Source: Prochlorococcus sp. AG-402-O21
Lineage (GTDB): Bacteria; Cyanobacteriota; Cyanobacteriia; PCC-6307; Cyanobiaceae
Assembly: GCA_003216375.1 (NCBI GenBank)
Contig: QCIZ01000002.1
Coordinates: forward strand, 124,001-188,000
DNA length: 64,000 nucleotides
Direction: 5' to 3'
The notes below the pieces were generated by a model. The model was given only the letters and a program-made list of their open reading frames with translations, had not been told where the DNA came from and ran no database searches. Position numbers and translations under genes: made by a program. Positions 29,236 through 38,575 of the stretch are shown in pieces. Within the stretch, counting starts at the first letter, position 1; the number at the start of each line of letters is the position of its first letter.

Positions 29236-29604
29236 GTGGAGACAAATGGAAAAAGCTGGATGTTTAATCCTGAATTTTTAGCAACAGACAATAATGAAGG
29301 TCATGATGCAAACGCTCTAATTCAGTATTTACAAGACCAACCTGCAGACGTTCTTCAAAGAGTTGCAAAATCTGCCAGTCCAGAAATCCAAGAAATAATT
29401 CGACACAACGTTCAAGGTTTATTAGGAATGCTTCCAGGAGAGCAATTTGAGGTAAAAGTAACTTCTAGCAAGGATAATTTGGCAAGTTTATTAGCCTCTG
29501 CAATGATGACAGGCTATTTTTTAAGGCAAATGGAGCAAAGAAAACAGCTAGAGGAAACACTTTTGTCTGATGAAGAGATGTCGGTAGACCCAGATAAAAT
29601 TTAA
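29236..29604 (+). CDS. DUF760 family protein
   Basis: The 122-residue protein matches the cyanobacterial/plant DUF760 family. Its core reads VQGLLGMLPGEQFEVKVTSS then LASLLASAMMTGYFLRQMEQ, a helical soluble domain of unknown function found in oxygenic phototrophs. The frame starts at GTG 29236. An ATG eight codons in, at 29260 (MFNPEFLATD), is an equally good start. It lies just after lepB and overlaps the stop of the convergent DUF4336 gene by four bases. Confidence 0.82.
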   Translation: METNGKSWMFNPEFLATDNNEGHDANALIQYLQDQPADVLQRVAKSASPEIQEIIRHNVQGLLGMLPGEQFEVKVTSSKDNLASLLASAMMTGYFLRQMEQRKQLEETLLSDEEMSVDPDKI

Positions 29605-30779
29605 TCACTAAATTTTTTCAGAGGGTCTCTAGGTACTACGCCAATTTTTAATAATTTTTGATCTAACCAACTTAAGAATCCAAAATCACCCTTACTTGTA
29701 GCCCAATCTGATTTGTTAATTTTATTTTTTAACGCTGTTACTTCATTTTTTGAAAATCTAACTTTCCCGCTGTAATGAGCAGATATTAACCAAGAAAGAC
29801 CTTGCAAAGATTCAACTTTATTTAACCAAGTTATTAAAGCTTTTTGTCCTCTAGGAAAAACCAGCCTTTCTATTACAGGAGCAATTTGTATCAGAGGATT
29901 GTTTTTTCCAACAAGTTTTTTAGCAGACAACTCCCAGCCTTTCTGCCAAGAAAAAGGATATATGCCGAAATGTGCTCTTTTATTTCTTAAATTTGGTTTA
30001 AAAGCGTTTCCAATAATTTCTTTTATTTTTGGTATCTCCAACTTTTCAGGTCTTAAGTAGGAAGCAAAAAGAACCAAACGAAGCCATCCTTTTCTTCTCG
30101 CAATTGGCGTATCAATTAGCTCTTCAGACCCCTTCTCTCTTGAATGAAACAATAAAGGCGTAGGATCTAAATCAAAAAGCTCAGGAGGAGTCTCCTCAAT
30201 ACCCACAAGTGCATCAGTAACCAACAAAGATTTTGATGGTTTATGAAAACAAGATATTTCTTGAAATCGTCCTAATCCAATATCAATTGGTCCCAATGGA
30301 ATCCAATCTAAATAATCACTATGAGGGAATCCATCAGCTAATAAAATATTTGTTCTTTTAGAAGGAATTCCCAACCAATCAAAAGGCAATTGAAATGGGA
30401 AACTCCATTGACCTGGGCAAACCCATATTTTTGAATCAGGAAAAGCTCTAGCCAATGCAGGTAGAGCAATTTTATGTTCCAAACCAGAGGCCGTTGGTAA
30501 AACAATAGCTTTTACAGGACCAATTTTTTTCACAAGTACGTCGATGTCTCTCAGCAATTCTTCTGTCGGAGGGAGAGGGTTAATTATCATCAATTCATTC
30601 TTTACTCTTACAACTAATAACCTCACAGGGACAGCAACATAATAAATTCCCTGAAGTTGTTCAAAACTCCAAATCTGATTTGGAACTAATTCCCTGAATA
30701 TTGTTCTTTTTCTGCCATAAGGATAGAGCGGTAAAAGTGGCCACCAACTCCATTTCTGTTCAGAAGTTAGGTTACTCAT
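29601..30779 (-). CDS. DUF4336 domain protein
   Basis: This 392-residue protein belongs to DUF4336. It begins WWPLLPLYPYGRKRTIFREL and contains WSFEQLQGIYYVAVPVR, LPTASGLEHKIALPALARAF and SLLVTDALVGIEETPPEL. The fold is thought to resemble metallo-beta-lactamases but the HxHxDH motif is absent here, so activity is unknown. There is no signal peptide. It begins 12 bases after the mntB-like permease on the same strand, so it is probably the last gene of the manganese transporter operon. That hints at a metal-related role, as inference only. Confidence 0.78.
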   Translation of the reverse strand: MSNLTSEQKWSWWPLLPLYPYGRKRTIFRELVPNQIWSFEQLQGIYYVAVPVRLLVVRVKNELMIINPLPPTEELLRDIDVLVKKIGPVKAIVLPTASGLEHKIALPALARAFPDSKIWVCPGQWSFPFQLPFDWLGIPSKRTNILLADGFPHSDYLDWIPLGPIDIGLGRFQEISCFHKPSKSLLVTDALVGIEETPPELFDLDPTPLLFHSREKGSEELIDTPIARRKGWLRLVLFASYLRPEKLEIPKIKEIIGNAFKPNLRNKRAHFGIYPFSWQKGWELSAKKLVGKNNPLIQIAPVIERLVFPRGQKALITWLNKVESLQGLSWLISAHYSGKVRFSKNEVTALKNKINKSDWATSKGDFGFLSWLDQKLLKIGVVPRDPLKKFSD

Positions 30780-30791
30780 AGTTGTAATAAA

Positions 30792-31664
30792 TTAATCATT
30801 TTTTATTAGAGATTGGTTTTTAAATATTCCATATCTTGGAGCGAATAAAAATGCTATTAGAAATATTAATGTTTGAACTAAAACGATAGATCCACCTGTT
30901 TCAATATCGGACCAATAACTTATATAGACACCTAGAATACTTGAGAATGAGCTGCTAATAACTGCTAATAAAGTCATTTGATCAAACCTATCAGTTAATA
31001 AGTATGCTGTGGCACCAGGGGTAATAAGCATTGCCACTACTAAGATAATACCAACAGTTTGCAAACCAACTACTGCCGATAGAGATAATAAAGTTAATAA
31101 TAAATAATGAAGTATTCCTGTATTAATTCCTATAGATCTAGCATGCTTAGCATCAAAACAATAAAGCATTAAATCTTTTCTAAATATAATCAAAATAGAT
31201 ATAACAATAAATGAAATTATTAAAGTCTGGTTAACATCTGAACGAGAGATCCCCAGAGGACTTCCAAAAAGTATTTGCATTAAATCAATATTACTTTTTA
31301 TTTTCGAAACCAATACAAGGCCTAATGCAAAAAAGCCAGTAAAAACAAGTCCTATTACTGTATCTTCTTTAATTCTAGATTTCTGCTTAACAAATCCAAT
31401 CAAAGCAACTGATCCAACTCCAAAAACAAAAGCACCTAAGGAAAAAGGGAGCCCTAATGCATAAGCAACAACCACCCCTGGCATAACCGCATGGGAAACT
31501 GCGTCACCCATTAATGCCCAACCTTTTAAGGTCATATAACAAGATAAAAGTCCACAAACACCTCCCACTAATGCGCTAACCATTAAAGCTCTTCTCATGA
31601 AGTCATGAGTTAATGGATCCAACAGCCAATCAATTGGCGTAATGGAAATTAGAAATTCACTCAT
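30792..31664 (-). CDS. mntB: Metal ABC transporter permease, MntB type
   Basis: This 290-residue inner-membrane protein of the ABC-3 family has about eight hydrophobic helices. Family landmarks are LMGDAVSHAVMPGVVVAY in the coupling region and VGLQTVGIILVVAMLITPGA further on. It forms the channel for manganese or zinc; manganese is favoured by the binding protein of the same operon. The start overlaps the ATPase stop by eight bases, implying tight translational coupling. The C-terminus is polar and short. Confidence 0.9.
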   Translation of the reverse strand: MSEFLISITPIDWLLDPLTHDFMRRALMVSALVGGVCGLLSCYMTLKGWALMGDAVSHAVMPGVVVAYALGLPFSLGAFVFGVGSVALIGFVKQKSRIKEDTVIGLVFTGFFALGLVLVSKIKSNIDLMQILFGSPLGISRSDVNQTLIISFIVISILIIFRKDLMLYCFDAKHARSIGINTGILHYLLLTLLSLSAVVGLQTVGIILVVAMLITPGATAYLLTDRFDQMTLLAVISSSFSSILGVYISYWSDIETGGSIVLVQTLIFLIAFLFAPRYGIFKNQSLIKND

Positions 31665-32454
31665 TTACAAAATCTTTACTTGAAGTCGGCCCCGATAAAG
31701 GATTTGGTGGAATTCCTCCAAATGTTTTATTTAAATTTTCCGAAGTAAAAACTTCCGAGGTTTCACCATAAGCAAGAACAGTCTTATTGATAAGAACAAC
31801 AAAATCACAAAAATCTCTCACATGATTCAAATCATGAGTAGATATCAAAATAGTGTGTCCTTCTTGTCGAAACTGAAGAAATAGCTCAGCCATAAGCTTT
31901 TCGGTTGGCACATCAACTCCCGAAAAAGGCTCGTCTAAAAGAAGTACTGATGCCCGCTGAGCAATTGCTCTTGCAAGAAAAGCTCTTTTGCGTTGTCCCC
32001 CTGATAAAGATCCTATGGGTCTCTCTCTGAGATCCAAAAGATCAACTCTTTCAAGGGCATGAACAACGGCTCTTCTATCAGATTCTCTTGGTATTCGGAA
32101 AATATTCATAGCGCCATATCTGCCCATCATCACAACATCCCAAACGCTCACGGGGAATGAATAATCTATCCCTTCGTTTTGTGGAACATATGCAACCGAT
32201 TGCTCCTTCTGTGCTTGATTAACCTTTATACCATTGATCCTGATTTTCCCCCTTGAAGGTCTAACAAAACCCATCAGAGCCTTGAAAAAAGTTGATTTTC
32301 CTGCACCATTCATCCCCACAAGACCACATATAGATCCAGCCTTTAAATTTAAACTTGCGTCATAGAGAGCAACTGTACCGTTGTAGTCAACACAAACTTG
32401 CTCTGCCTCAATACGCATAAAATCTTTCTCATGACTTTTAAAAATTGGGTTCAT
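31657..32454 (-). CDS. mntA: Metal ABC transporter ATPase, MntA type
   Basis: This cytosolic ATPase of 265 residues has Walker A GMNGAGKST (47-55), the signature LSGGQRKRAFLARA, Walker B SVLLLDEPFSGVD and the switch histidine in LISTHDLNH. The organisation is that of Mn/Zn/Fe ABC importers. An inner ATG (MRIEAEQVCVDYNG) is also possible as start, but the longer frame abuts the binding-protein gene by a one-base overlap at 32454. It powers the permease encoded just downstream. Confidence 0.92.
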   Translation of the reverse strand: MNPIFKSHEKDFMRIEAEQVCVDYNGTVALYDASLNLKAGSICGLVGMNGAGKSTFFKALMGFVRPSRGKIRINGIKVNQAQKEQSVAYVPQNEGIDYSFPVSVWDVVMMGRYGAMNIFRIPRESDRRAVVHALERVDLLDLRERPIGSLSGGQRKRAFLARAIAQRASVLLLDEPFSGVDVPTEKLMAELFLQFRQEGHTILISTHDLNHVRDFCDFVVLINKTVLAYGETSEVFTSENLNKTFGGIPPNPLSGPTSSKDFVNE

Positions 32455-33419
32455 TATTTTTTCACTTTTGAAATGGATAGGCCCTTAGTAATTAATCGAA
32501 CATTGTGCCTTAATAAATCTATATAGGTAGGAGCAGGACCATTTAGATCTGAGAGTGAATCAACGTAGAAGGTCCCACCAAAAACAGCTCCGCTTGATTT
32601 CGCAACTTCCAATTGTGCTTCTGCACTAACAGTACTTTCGCAAAAGATTGTTGGGACTTCATTTTCTTTGATTTTTTTTATTAGATTCACCATTCTCCTT
32701 GGGGTTACTTGACTTTCAGCATTAACTGGCCACAAATATGCCTCTTTCATTCCGTAATCACTGGCCAGATAAGTAAAGGCTCCTTCACATGTCACCAAAA
32801 ATCTTCTTTCCTTCGGAATAGAGGATAAAGAATCCCTTAGCTCTTTATCAAGTGATTCAAGTTTAGCTTTATAGGTTGAAGCGTTAGATGAATATTCAAG
32901 AGCGCCATCAGGATCGATTTCGATAAAAGCATCGACTATTTTATCTACATAATTCATAGCTCTTTTGGGTGACATCCAAGCATGAGGATTTGGCCTGCCT
33001 GCATAAGCATCACCATCTATCAATAATGGTTTTATTCCCTCGGTTAATTTCACCTTGGGAATATCACCCGTACTACTCATAAATTTCGAAAACCATGCTT
33101 CAAGACCTAAACCATTTTCAATAATCAGTTTTGCTCCTTTAGTTTTTACAATATCACTAGGTGTAAATTGATAACTATGGATTTCTGCTCCTGGTTTCGT
33201 TATTGATTCAACTAGAAGTCTATCTCCAGAAACATTCCTAGCAAGATCCGCCAAAATTGTAAAAGTAGTTAAAACGAAAGGCCTTTCATAGCTTGGTACT
33301 TTAGTTTTTTTATTGACACATCCAGTCAAAAATAAAATATTTAAAGCAAAGAAAATAGATAAACTAAGTATCTTATTTGTCTTATGAATATACTCAGAAA
33401 AAATCTTTTTATTAAACAT
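32454..33419 (-). CDS. mntC: Manganese ABC transporter binding lipoprotein, MntC type
   Basis: This cluster A-I solute-binding protein is tethered by a lipobox (FLTGC, Cys34). Its predicted metal ligands are His81 (EIHSYQ), His146 (NPHAW), Glu212 (CEGAF) and Asp287 (YVDSL). Two His plus Glu and Asp is the manganese-type set of MntC/PsaA. Zinc-type ZnuA has a third histidine and usually a His-rich loop, both absent here. FCESTV and GGTFYVDSLS closely resemble Synechocystis MntC. The protein is first in the operon mntC-mntA-mntB-DUF4336 and would feed the photosystem II manganese cluster. Confidence 0.9.
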   Translation of the reverse strand: MFNKKIFSEYIHKTNKILSLSIFFALNILFLTGCVNKKTKVPSYERPFVLTTFTILADLARNVSGDRLLVESITKPGAEIHSYQFTPSDIVKTKGAKLIIENGLGLEAWFSKFMSSTGDIPKVKLTEGIKPLLIDGDAYAGRPNPHAWMSPKRAMNYVDKIVDAFIEIDPDGALEYSSNASTYKAKLESLDKELRDSLSSIPKERRFLVTCEGAFTYLASDYGMKEAYLWPVNAESQVTPRRMVNLIKKIKENEVPTIFCESTVSAEAQLEVAKSSGAVFGGTFYVDSLSDLNGPAPTYIDLLRHNVRLITKGLSISKVKK

Positions 33420-33493
33420 ATATTTGGAATTAGAAAATATTAATGTTTTATCTAAATATAAGTCAAAGATATACCAGAAGAAAAGTTATAAAC

Positions 33494-34849
33494 TTAAACA
33501 GATTTAATTTTGTAATTATTAGATTGAGACTGAATCCATTCTTTTGATTGCTTTAAAAAAGCCACCCAATCAACTCTTTCTAGCTCAGCAGCTTTTGACA
33601 CTAGTTGAGGAGCTTGTTGCTTAATAAGTTCTAAATCAGGTTGAGTTACTCCATTATTGAGAGCCATCCAATCAGCCATCGATCTTCCAACCACTCTGGT
33701 TAAATAAGCAGCACTCAAGGCCTGAATTGTTCCAGCAGCCACCCAAGAGGAGCCATCAAGCTTTGCCAAGCTCAACAACGACTGCCCGCTCCATTCGACC
33801 ACTCCTTGAGCAATTGCAGCCATTGCCAGCTGTCTTGAGACTGCCTCAAGTAATTCTGGCTTCATTTTGGAAGACCATATTTTAGACATTTCTTTGATCA
33901 TCAAGCCATTAACAACTGCAACTGCAAGCAAATCAGTTGAGGCGACAGGGGAGGCGAAAACGATACCAGCAACTATCCACTGAGACCTTGTTTGAATAAC
34001 CTTGAATTTTTCTCTTCTTAATTTTTCTAAATCTTTTTGCCAAGAAGCATGCAATCGAGACAAAAGTCTTTGCTTAGTAATGTCTGTATTCTTCTTTGGA
34101 TTTTCAAGAAGTTTCTTAATTGGAGAAAGAACCGTTGCCATTTCTGTTTGAGATCCATCCCATTTCAATACTCTGTTTGTCCATCTATCAGGTAATTGAG
34201 CCTCTAATGCATTTCGCTCATCAGACCAATCAGTAGATTCTTTACTGGCAACCATTAGCCAGGCTGGTTGATCTGTAGGGATATTTTTAATCCACAAAAG
34301 ATCAGCTGCGCTCATTGGAAGTGCCAAAGAATAAACAATAAAATCTTGTTCTTGGATTAAATCTGGCAAAATCCAATTTCTATCTCTTACTGGAAGAGCT
34401 GGTGGAAAAGAAACTTTTATTTGATTTTTTATTCCTAAAACTTTTTCCAATTGCTCTTTATCAGGTAATTTTACGCCTTTTGTTTTCAAGAAACCAATGC
34501 TTTGATCTTCGCTTCTATCAATAATTTTTTGCAAGGAATTTATTCTTTCTTTTTTTCTTTCACTTTGCTCTCCATCCTCAAGTAAGTACTCAAAATTCTC
34601 TAAAACGTCATGACATCTTCTTACCCATCCATGAACAGTAGAGGGAGCATCAAATGAAACCTTTCCTGGTTTTAAAAAATAAAAAATACAACCAAGTCCT
34701 AATAGCAATCCAAGTCCACCCCCAGGAATATGGGCTACATCACTTAAAACCCATTGACCTGTAATAGTTAGCCCAATAAAAAGACTAATTTTCGGAATCG
34801 AAAAAGAAGGCAAGGAGAGAGGAGATTTTGTTAATGAATGATTTTCCAC
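33494..34849 (-). CDS. DUF697-domain membrane protein
   Basis: The 451-residue protein has two hydrophobic segments near the N-terminus (about 20-60) and a long soluble middle. A C-terminal DUF697-like helical region contains SQWIVAGIVFASPVASTDLLAVAVVNG, then AIAQGVVEWSGQSLLSLA and YLTRVVGRSMADW. In cyanobacterial relatives such domains follow a Ras-like GTPase. Here the middle (about 130-235) keeps GTPase-like spacing but no P-loop GxxxxGKS or NKxD motif is visible. It may be a nucleotide-free, scaffold version. It stands alone on the minus strand, upstream of the mnt operon. Confidence 0.7.
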   Translation of the reverse strand: MENHSLTKSPLSLPSFSIPKISLFIGLTITGQWVLSDVAHIPGGGLGLLLGLGCIFYFLKPGKVSFDAPSTVHGWVRRCHDVLENFEYLLEDGEQSERKKERINSLQKIIDRSEDQSIGFLKTKGVKLPDKEQLEKVLGIKNQIKVSFPPALPVRDRNWILPDLIQEQDFIVYSLALPMSAADLLWIKNIPTDQPAWLMVASKESTDWSDERNALEAQLPDRWTNRVLKWDGSQTEMATVLSPIKKLLENPKKNTDITKQRLLSRLHASWQKDLEKLRREKFKVIQTRSQWIVAGIVFASPVASTDLLAVAVVNGLMIKEMSKIWSSKMKPELLEAVSRQLAMAAIAQGVVEWSGQSLLSLAKLDGSSWVAAGTIQALSAAYLTRVVGRSMADWMALNNGVTQPDLELIKQQAPQLVSKAAELERVDWVAFLKQSKEWIQSQSNNYKIKSV

Positions 34850-34955
34850 GATTTCAATAAATACAGTTTCTTCTTAGCTAACTTTCATTTTAAAGCAAAT
34901 TTTCCCTTAATAACCGCAAAGAAAGAAGGTTTTACGTTTTTAAGAAGAAAAATTT

Positions 34956-35609
34956 ATGCCTAAAAAATCAAATCATTCCGCTGCAATCAATATCCTTAGA
35001 TGTGAAAGTGCTAATCAAGATATTCAAATATGTCGCAAAAGTACCGGCTATGCGTCACACTTGCCCCTATTGGCAAATATGTTCATGGGTGACTCTTACA
35101 CCAATAATCAGTCAGGTGGTGGCGATTTCCAAAACCAAAGACAAAATGGCCGTAATAACTTTAGAGGTGGCCGAGGCCCTAACAATAGAGAGGGAGGCTT
35201 TCGTATTCGCTTAAGTGATAATGAAATGCGAGCAGCCAGATCATTACAAGAAGCCTTTAATCTTAGATCTACTGTCGCTGTTCTAGGTTTCGCAGTAAGA
35301 ACTCTTGCCCAAATGCTTGAAGATGGAAGTCTTGAAAATTTAGTCAACGAATATAGGTCTCAAGCGCCCGCCAATGACCAAAGAAGAGGCAGGGGTAACA
35401 GGGGAAACTATAACGGTGAAAATAACAACTCATCCAACACAAAGCCCAACCCTTTTGCAAGGCCAGAAAAGCCAGTTAAAGAACAAGAGGTAGCTGATAC
35501 TGATCAAGAAAACAACGTTGCTCAAGATCCTGAAGAAAAAGATAATGATCAAGCAACAGAAGCAAGTTCAAATGAAGGTGATTCCACAAATACAAGCGAG
35601 CAAGGATAA
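34956..35609 (+). CDS. Arg/Gly/Asn-rich protein with small helical core
   Basis: From the first ATG this is 217 residues. ATGs at 35079 and 35085 (MGDSYTNNQ) would give 176 or 174 and may be the true start, since the first 40 residues look unrelated to the rest. A Gly/Asn/Arg-rich stretch (QNGRNNFRGGRGPNNREGG) leads to a compact helical core, LSDNEMRAARSLQEAFNLRS through LENLVNEYRSQ. A second RGG-like segment (RRGRGNRGNY) and an acidic Glu/Asp/Ser tail follow. This layout resembles RNA-binding proteins with disordered RGG tails. The stop is directly followed by the trpS GTG, so the two are translationally coupled. I do not know a named family. Confidence 0.65.
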   Translation: MPKKSNHSAAINILRCESANQDIQICRKSTGYASHLPLLANMFMGDSYTNNQSGGGDFQNQRQNGRNNFRGGRGPNNREGGFRIRLSDNEMRAARSLQEAFNLRSTVAVLGFAVRTLAQMLEDGSLENLVNEYRSQAPANDQRRGRGNRGNYNGENNNSSNTKPNPFARPEKPVKEQEVADTDQENNVAQDPEEKDNDQATEASSNEGDSTNTSEQG

Positions 35610-36623
35610 GTGAATCAGAAGCGAGTCTTATCTGGTGTTCAACCCACAGGAGATGTTCATATTGGTAATTGGCTTGGAGCAATAAGAAATTGGGTTGAAT
35701 TACAAGAAAATTATGAAACATTTGTCTGCGTTGTTGATCTTCATGCGATAACCACTCCGCATGACCCAAAATCTCTTCATCAAAATTCTTTATCTACAGC
35801 GGCTTTGTATATCGCTTGTGGGATGAATCCTGATAAATGCTCAATATTCATTCAAAGTCAGATAAGCGCCCATAGCGAGCTTTGCTGGATATTAAATTGC
35901 TTAACTCCCTTAAACTGGATGGAGAGAATGATTCAGTTCAAGGAAAAGTCAATTAAACAAGGCGACAATGTCTCTATTGGATTATTAGATTATCCAGTCC
36001 TTATGGCAGCGGATATTCTTCTCTATGACGCTGATTTGGTTCCTGTTGGAGAAGATCAAAAGCAGCATCTAGAGCTTGCGAGAGATATTGCTTCTCAAAG
36101 AGTTAATTCAAAATTTGGAACAAAAGAGAATCCAATACTGAAAGTTCCAAATCCCTTAATTTTGAAAGAGTGTTCCAAAGTCATGAGCCTGACAGACGGA
36201 ACAAAGAAAATGAGTAAAAGCGACCCAAACGAAAATAGTAGGATTACTCTATTAGACAGTCCAGATATCATTACCAAAAAAATAAAACGTGCAAAAACCG
36301 ACTCAGAATTAGGATTAGAATTCGGTAATACTGCAAGACCTGAAGCTGATAATCTTTTAACAATTTATTCTATAATTTCCGGCCTAGGCAGAGAAAAAGC
36401 AGCTGAATATTGCGCAGAAATGGGCTGGGGTAAATTCAAACCAGAATTTACAGAGGCAATGATTAACGTTCTCAAACCTATTCAAGAAAAATATAAAGAA
36501 CTAATGAATGATCCAGAAGAGTTAAAAAGAATACTAAATAAAGGCAAACTTACTGCCGAGGAGGTTTCTAAGTTAACATTAAAGAGAGTTAAAGATGCTC
36601 TTGGATTTTATTCAACTCTATAG
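35610..36623 (+). CDS. trpS: Tryptophanyl-tRNA synthetase
   Basis: This class I synthetase charges tRNA-Trp. The HIGH-type motif is VHIGNWLG (HIGN 17-20) and the KMSKS motif is at 200-204. PTGDVHIG and YPVLMAADILLYDADLVPVGEDQKQHLEL are family landmarks. The 337 residues fit bacterial TrpRS. The start is GTG at 35610, immediately after the stop of the preceding Arg/Gly/Asn-rich gene. It is followed six bases later by thrS. Confidence 0.96.
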   Translation: MNQKRVLSGVQPTGDVHIGNWLGAIRNWVELQENYETFVCVVDLHAITTPHDPKSLHQNSLSTAALYIACGMNPDKCSIFIQSQISAHSELCWILNCLTPLNWMERMIQFKEKSIKQGDNVSIGLLDYPVLMAADILLYDADLVPVGEDQKQHLELARDIASQRVNSKFGTKENPILKVPNPLILKECSKVMSLTDGTKKMSKSDPNENSRITLLDSPDIITKKIKRAKTDSELGLEFGNTARPEADNLLTIYSIISGLGREKAAEYCAEMGWGKFKPEFTEAMINVLKPIQEKYKELMNDPEELKRILNKGKLTAEEVSKLTLKRVKDALGFYSTL

Positions 36624-36629
36624 ACGATT

Positions 36630-38555
36630 ATGCCAATAATTACTTTACCTGATGGTAGTGAAAAGAACTATGAGTCTTCAGTAACTATTGAAAAAATAGC
36701 CACAGATATTGGTCCTGGTTTAGCAAAAGCAGCACTAGCAGGAAGGGTCAATGGTAACCTTTTGGATACATGTATTCCAATTACAAATGATGCCAAAATA
36801 CAAATAATCACATCAAAGGATGATGAAGGTTTAGAAATTATTAGACATTCATTCGCTCACCTTCTCGGTCACGCAGTAAAGCAACTATATCCTGAGGCAA
36901 AAATGGCAATTGGCCCTGTCATTGAGGATGGTTTTTATTATGATATTTCATACAAAAATACATTTACTCCTGTAGATTTGGAGAAGATTGAAAAAAGGAT
37001 CAAAGAACTTATAAATAAAGATTATGATGTAGATGTAGAAGTAGTTTCTCCTGAAAAAGCAACACAAGTTTTCTCAGAAAGAGGTGAAACATTCAAGCTA
37101 GATATAATTAAAAATATTCCGAAAGACGAAATCATAAAACTATACAAACATGAAGAGTATATTGACATGTGCAGAGGACCTCATGTCCCAAACACTAGGC
37201 ATCTAAGGGCTTTTAAATTAATGAAAGTTTCTGGTGCATATTGGCGAGGAGATTCTAACAATGAAATGCTTCAAAGAATATATGGAACAGCTTGGAAGAA
37301 TTCTAAAGAATTAAAAGAATACATTAATAGAATTGAAGAAGCAGAAAAAAGAGATCATAGAAAGTTAGGTAAAAAACTATCACTTTTCCACTTTCAAGAA
37401 GAAGCACCAGGAATGATTTTCTGGCATCCAAATGGTTGGACTATTTATAGAGTTTTACAAGATTTTATTCGGGAAACGATTTCAAAATATGATTATCAAG
37501 AATTAAAATCACCACAGATAGTTTGTAGAAGTTTATGGGAAAAATCTGGACATTGGGATAAATTTAAGGAGGACATGTTTACTACTACATCTGAGAATAA
37601 AGAATATGCTATAAAACCGATGAATTGTCCATGTCATGTACAAGTATTTAATCAAGGTTTAAAAAGCTATCGCGATCTTCCAATAAGACTTTCAGAGTTT
37701 GGATCTTGTCACAGAAATGAACCTTCTGGAGCTCTACATGGATTAATGAGAGTAAGAAACTTTGTACAAGATGATGGACATATTTTCTGCACTAATGAAC
37801 AAATACAAGAAGAAGTCCAAAGCTTTATTGATCTTGTTTTTGAAGTCTATAAAGCCTTTGGTTTTAATTCAATTCTCATTAAACTCTCAACAAGGCCAGA
37901 GAAAAGAGTTGGAAGCGATGAGGTATGGGATAAATCAGAAAAAGCTCTTTCAGATGCTCTAGATTCAAAAGGTTTAGATTGGTCTTTACTACCTGGAGAA
38001 GGTGCTTTTTATGGTCCAAAAATTGAATTCTCCCTCAAAGATTGTCTTAACAGAGTCTGGCAATGTGGGACAATTCAAGTAGATTTCTCGATGCCTGAAA
38101 GGCTAAATTCAAGCTACATAGATGTTGATGGGAAGAAACAACCACCTGTTATGTTGCATAGAGCAATTCTAGGTTCATTTGAGAGATTTATCGGTATTTT
38201 AATTGAGAACTATTCTGGAAACTTGCCAATATGGTTATGCCCTCTTCAAATCGTAGTGATGGGTATAACTGACAGAAATAATGATGCATGTTTGGATACT
38301 AAATCTAAATTAATAAAATATGGTTTTAGAGCTTCTGTTGATACAAGGAATGAAAAAGTGGGCTTTAAGATAAGAGAGCACACAATGCAAAGAATACCTT
38401 TCTTGATAATTATTGGAGATAAAGAAGAAGAGAATAATGAAATCTCAGTAAGAACACGTGAGGGAAAAGATCTTGGTAAAATGACTTTGGATAAGTTCAA
38501 ACTTATAATGGATGAATCTATCAGCAAAAAGAGTTTAGTGGAGAGTAAATCATAA
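36630..38555 (+). CDS. thrS: Threonyl-tRNA synthetase
   Basis: The 641-residue enzyme has an N-terminal TGS domain ([17 protein letters not shown]) and the editing domain with [19 protein letters not shown]. The class II catalytic core has [13 protein letters not shown], the zinc-cysteine region [12 protein letters not shown] and motif 2 [22 protein letters not shown]-terminal anticodon-binding domain ends the protein. All parts are present, so the enzyme should both charge and proofread tRNA-Thr. It lies between trpS and glk in a plus-strand run with very short gaps. Confidence 0.96.
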   Translation: MPIITLPDGSEKNYESSVTIEKIATDIGPGLAKAALAGRVNGNLLDTCIPITNDAKIQIITSKDDEGLEIIRHSFAHLLGHAVKQLYPEAKMAIGPVIEDGFYYDISYKNTFTPVDLEKIEKRIKELINKDYDVDVEVVSPEKATQVFSERGETFKLDIIKNIPKDEIIKLYKHEEYIDMCRGPHVPNTRHLRAFKLMKVSGAYWRGDSNNEMLQRIYGTAWKNSKELKEYINRIEEAEKRDHRKLGKKLSLFHFQEEAPGMIFWHPNGWTIYRVLQDFIRETISKYDYQELKSPQIVCRSLWEKSGHWDKFKEDMFTTTSENKEYAIKPMNCPCHVQVFNQGLKSYRDLPIRLSEFGSCHRNEPSGALHGLMRVRNFVQDDGHIFCTNEQIQEEVQSFIDLVFEVYKAFGFNSILIKLSTRPEKRVGSDEVWDKSEKALSDALDSKGLDWSLLPGEGAFYGPKIEFSLKDCLNRVWQCGTIQVDFSMPERLNSSYIDVDGKKQPPVMLHRAILGSFERFIGILIENYSGNLPIWLCPLQIVVMGITDRNNDACLDTKSKLIKYGFRASVDTRNEKVGFKIREHTMQRIPFLIIIGDKEEENNEISVRTREGKDLGKMTLDKFKLIMDESISKKSLVESKS

Positions 38556-38575
38556 TTAAAGTAATTTTATAAATA

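Noticed and set aside
35476-35769. 97-codon minus-strand frame across the end of the RGG-like gene and the start of trpS
   Set aside because: It spans the junction of two coupled real genes in antisense and is repetitive because it mirrors the acidic tail.
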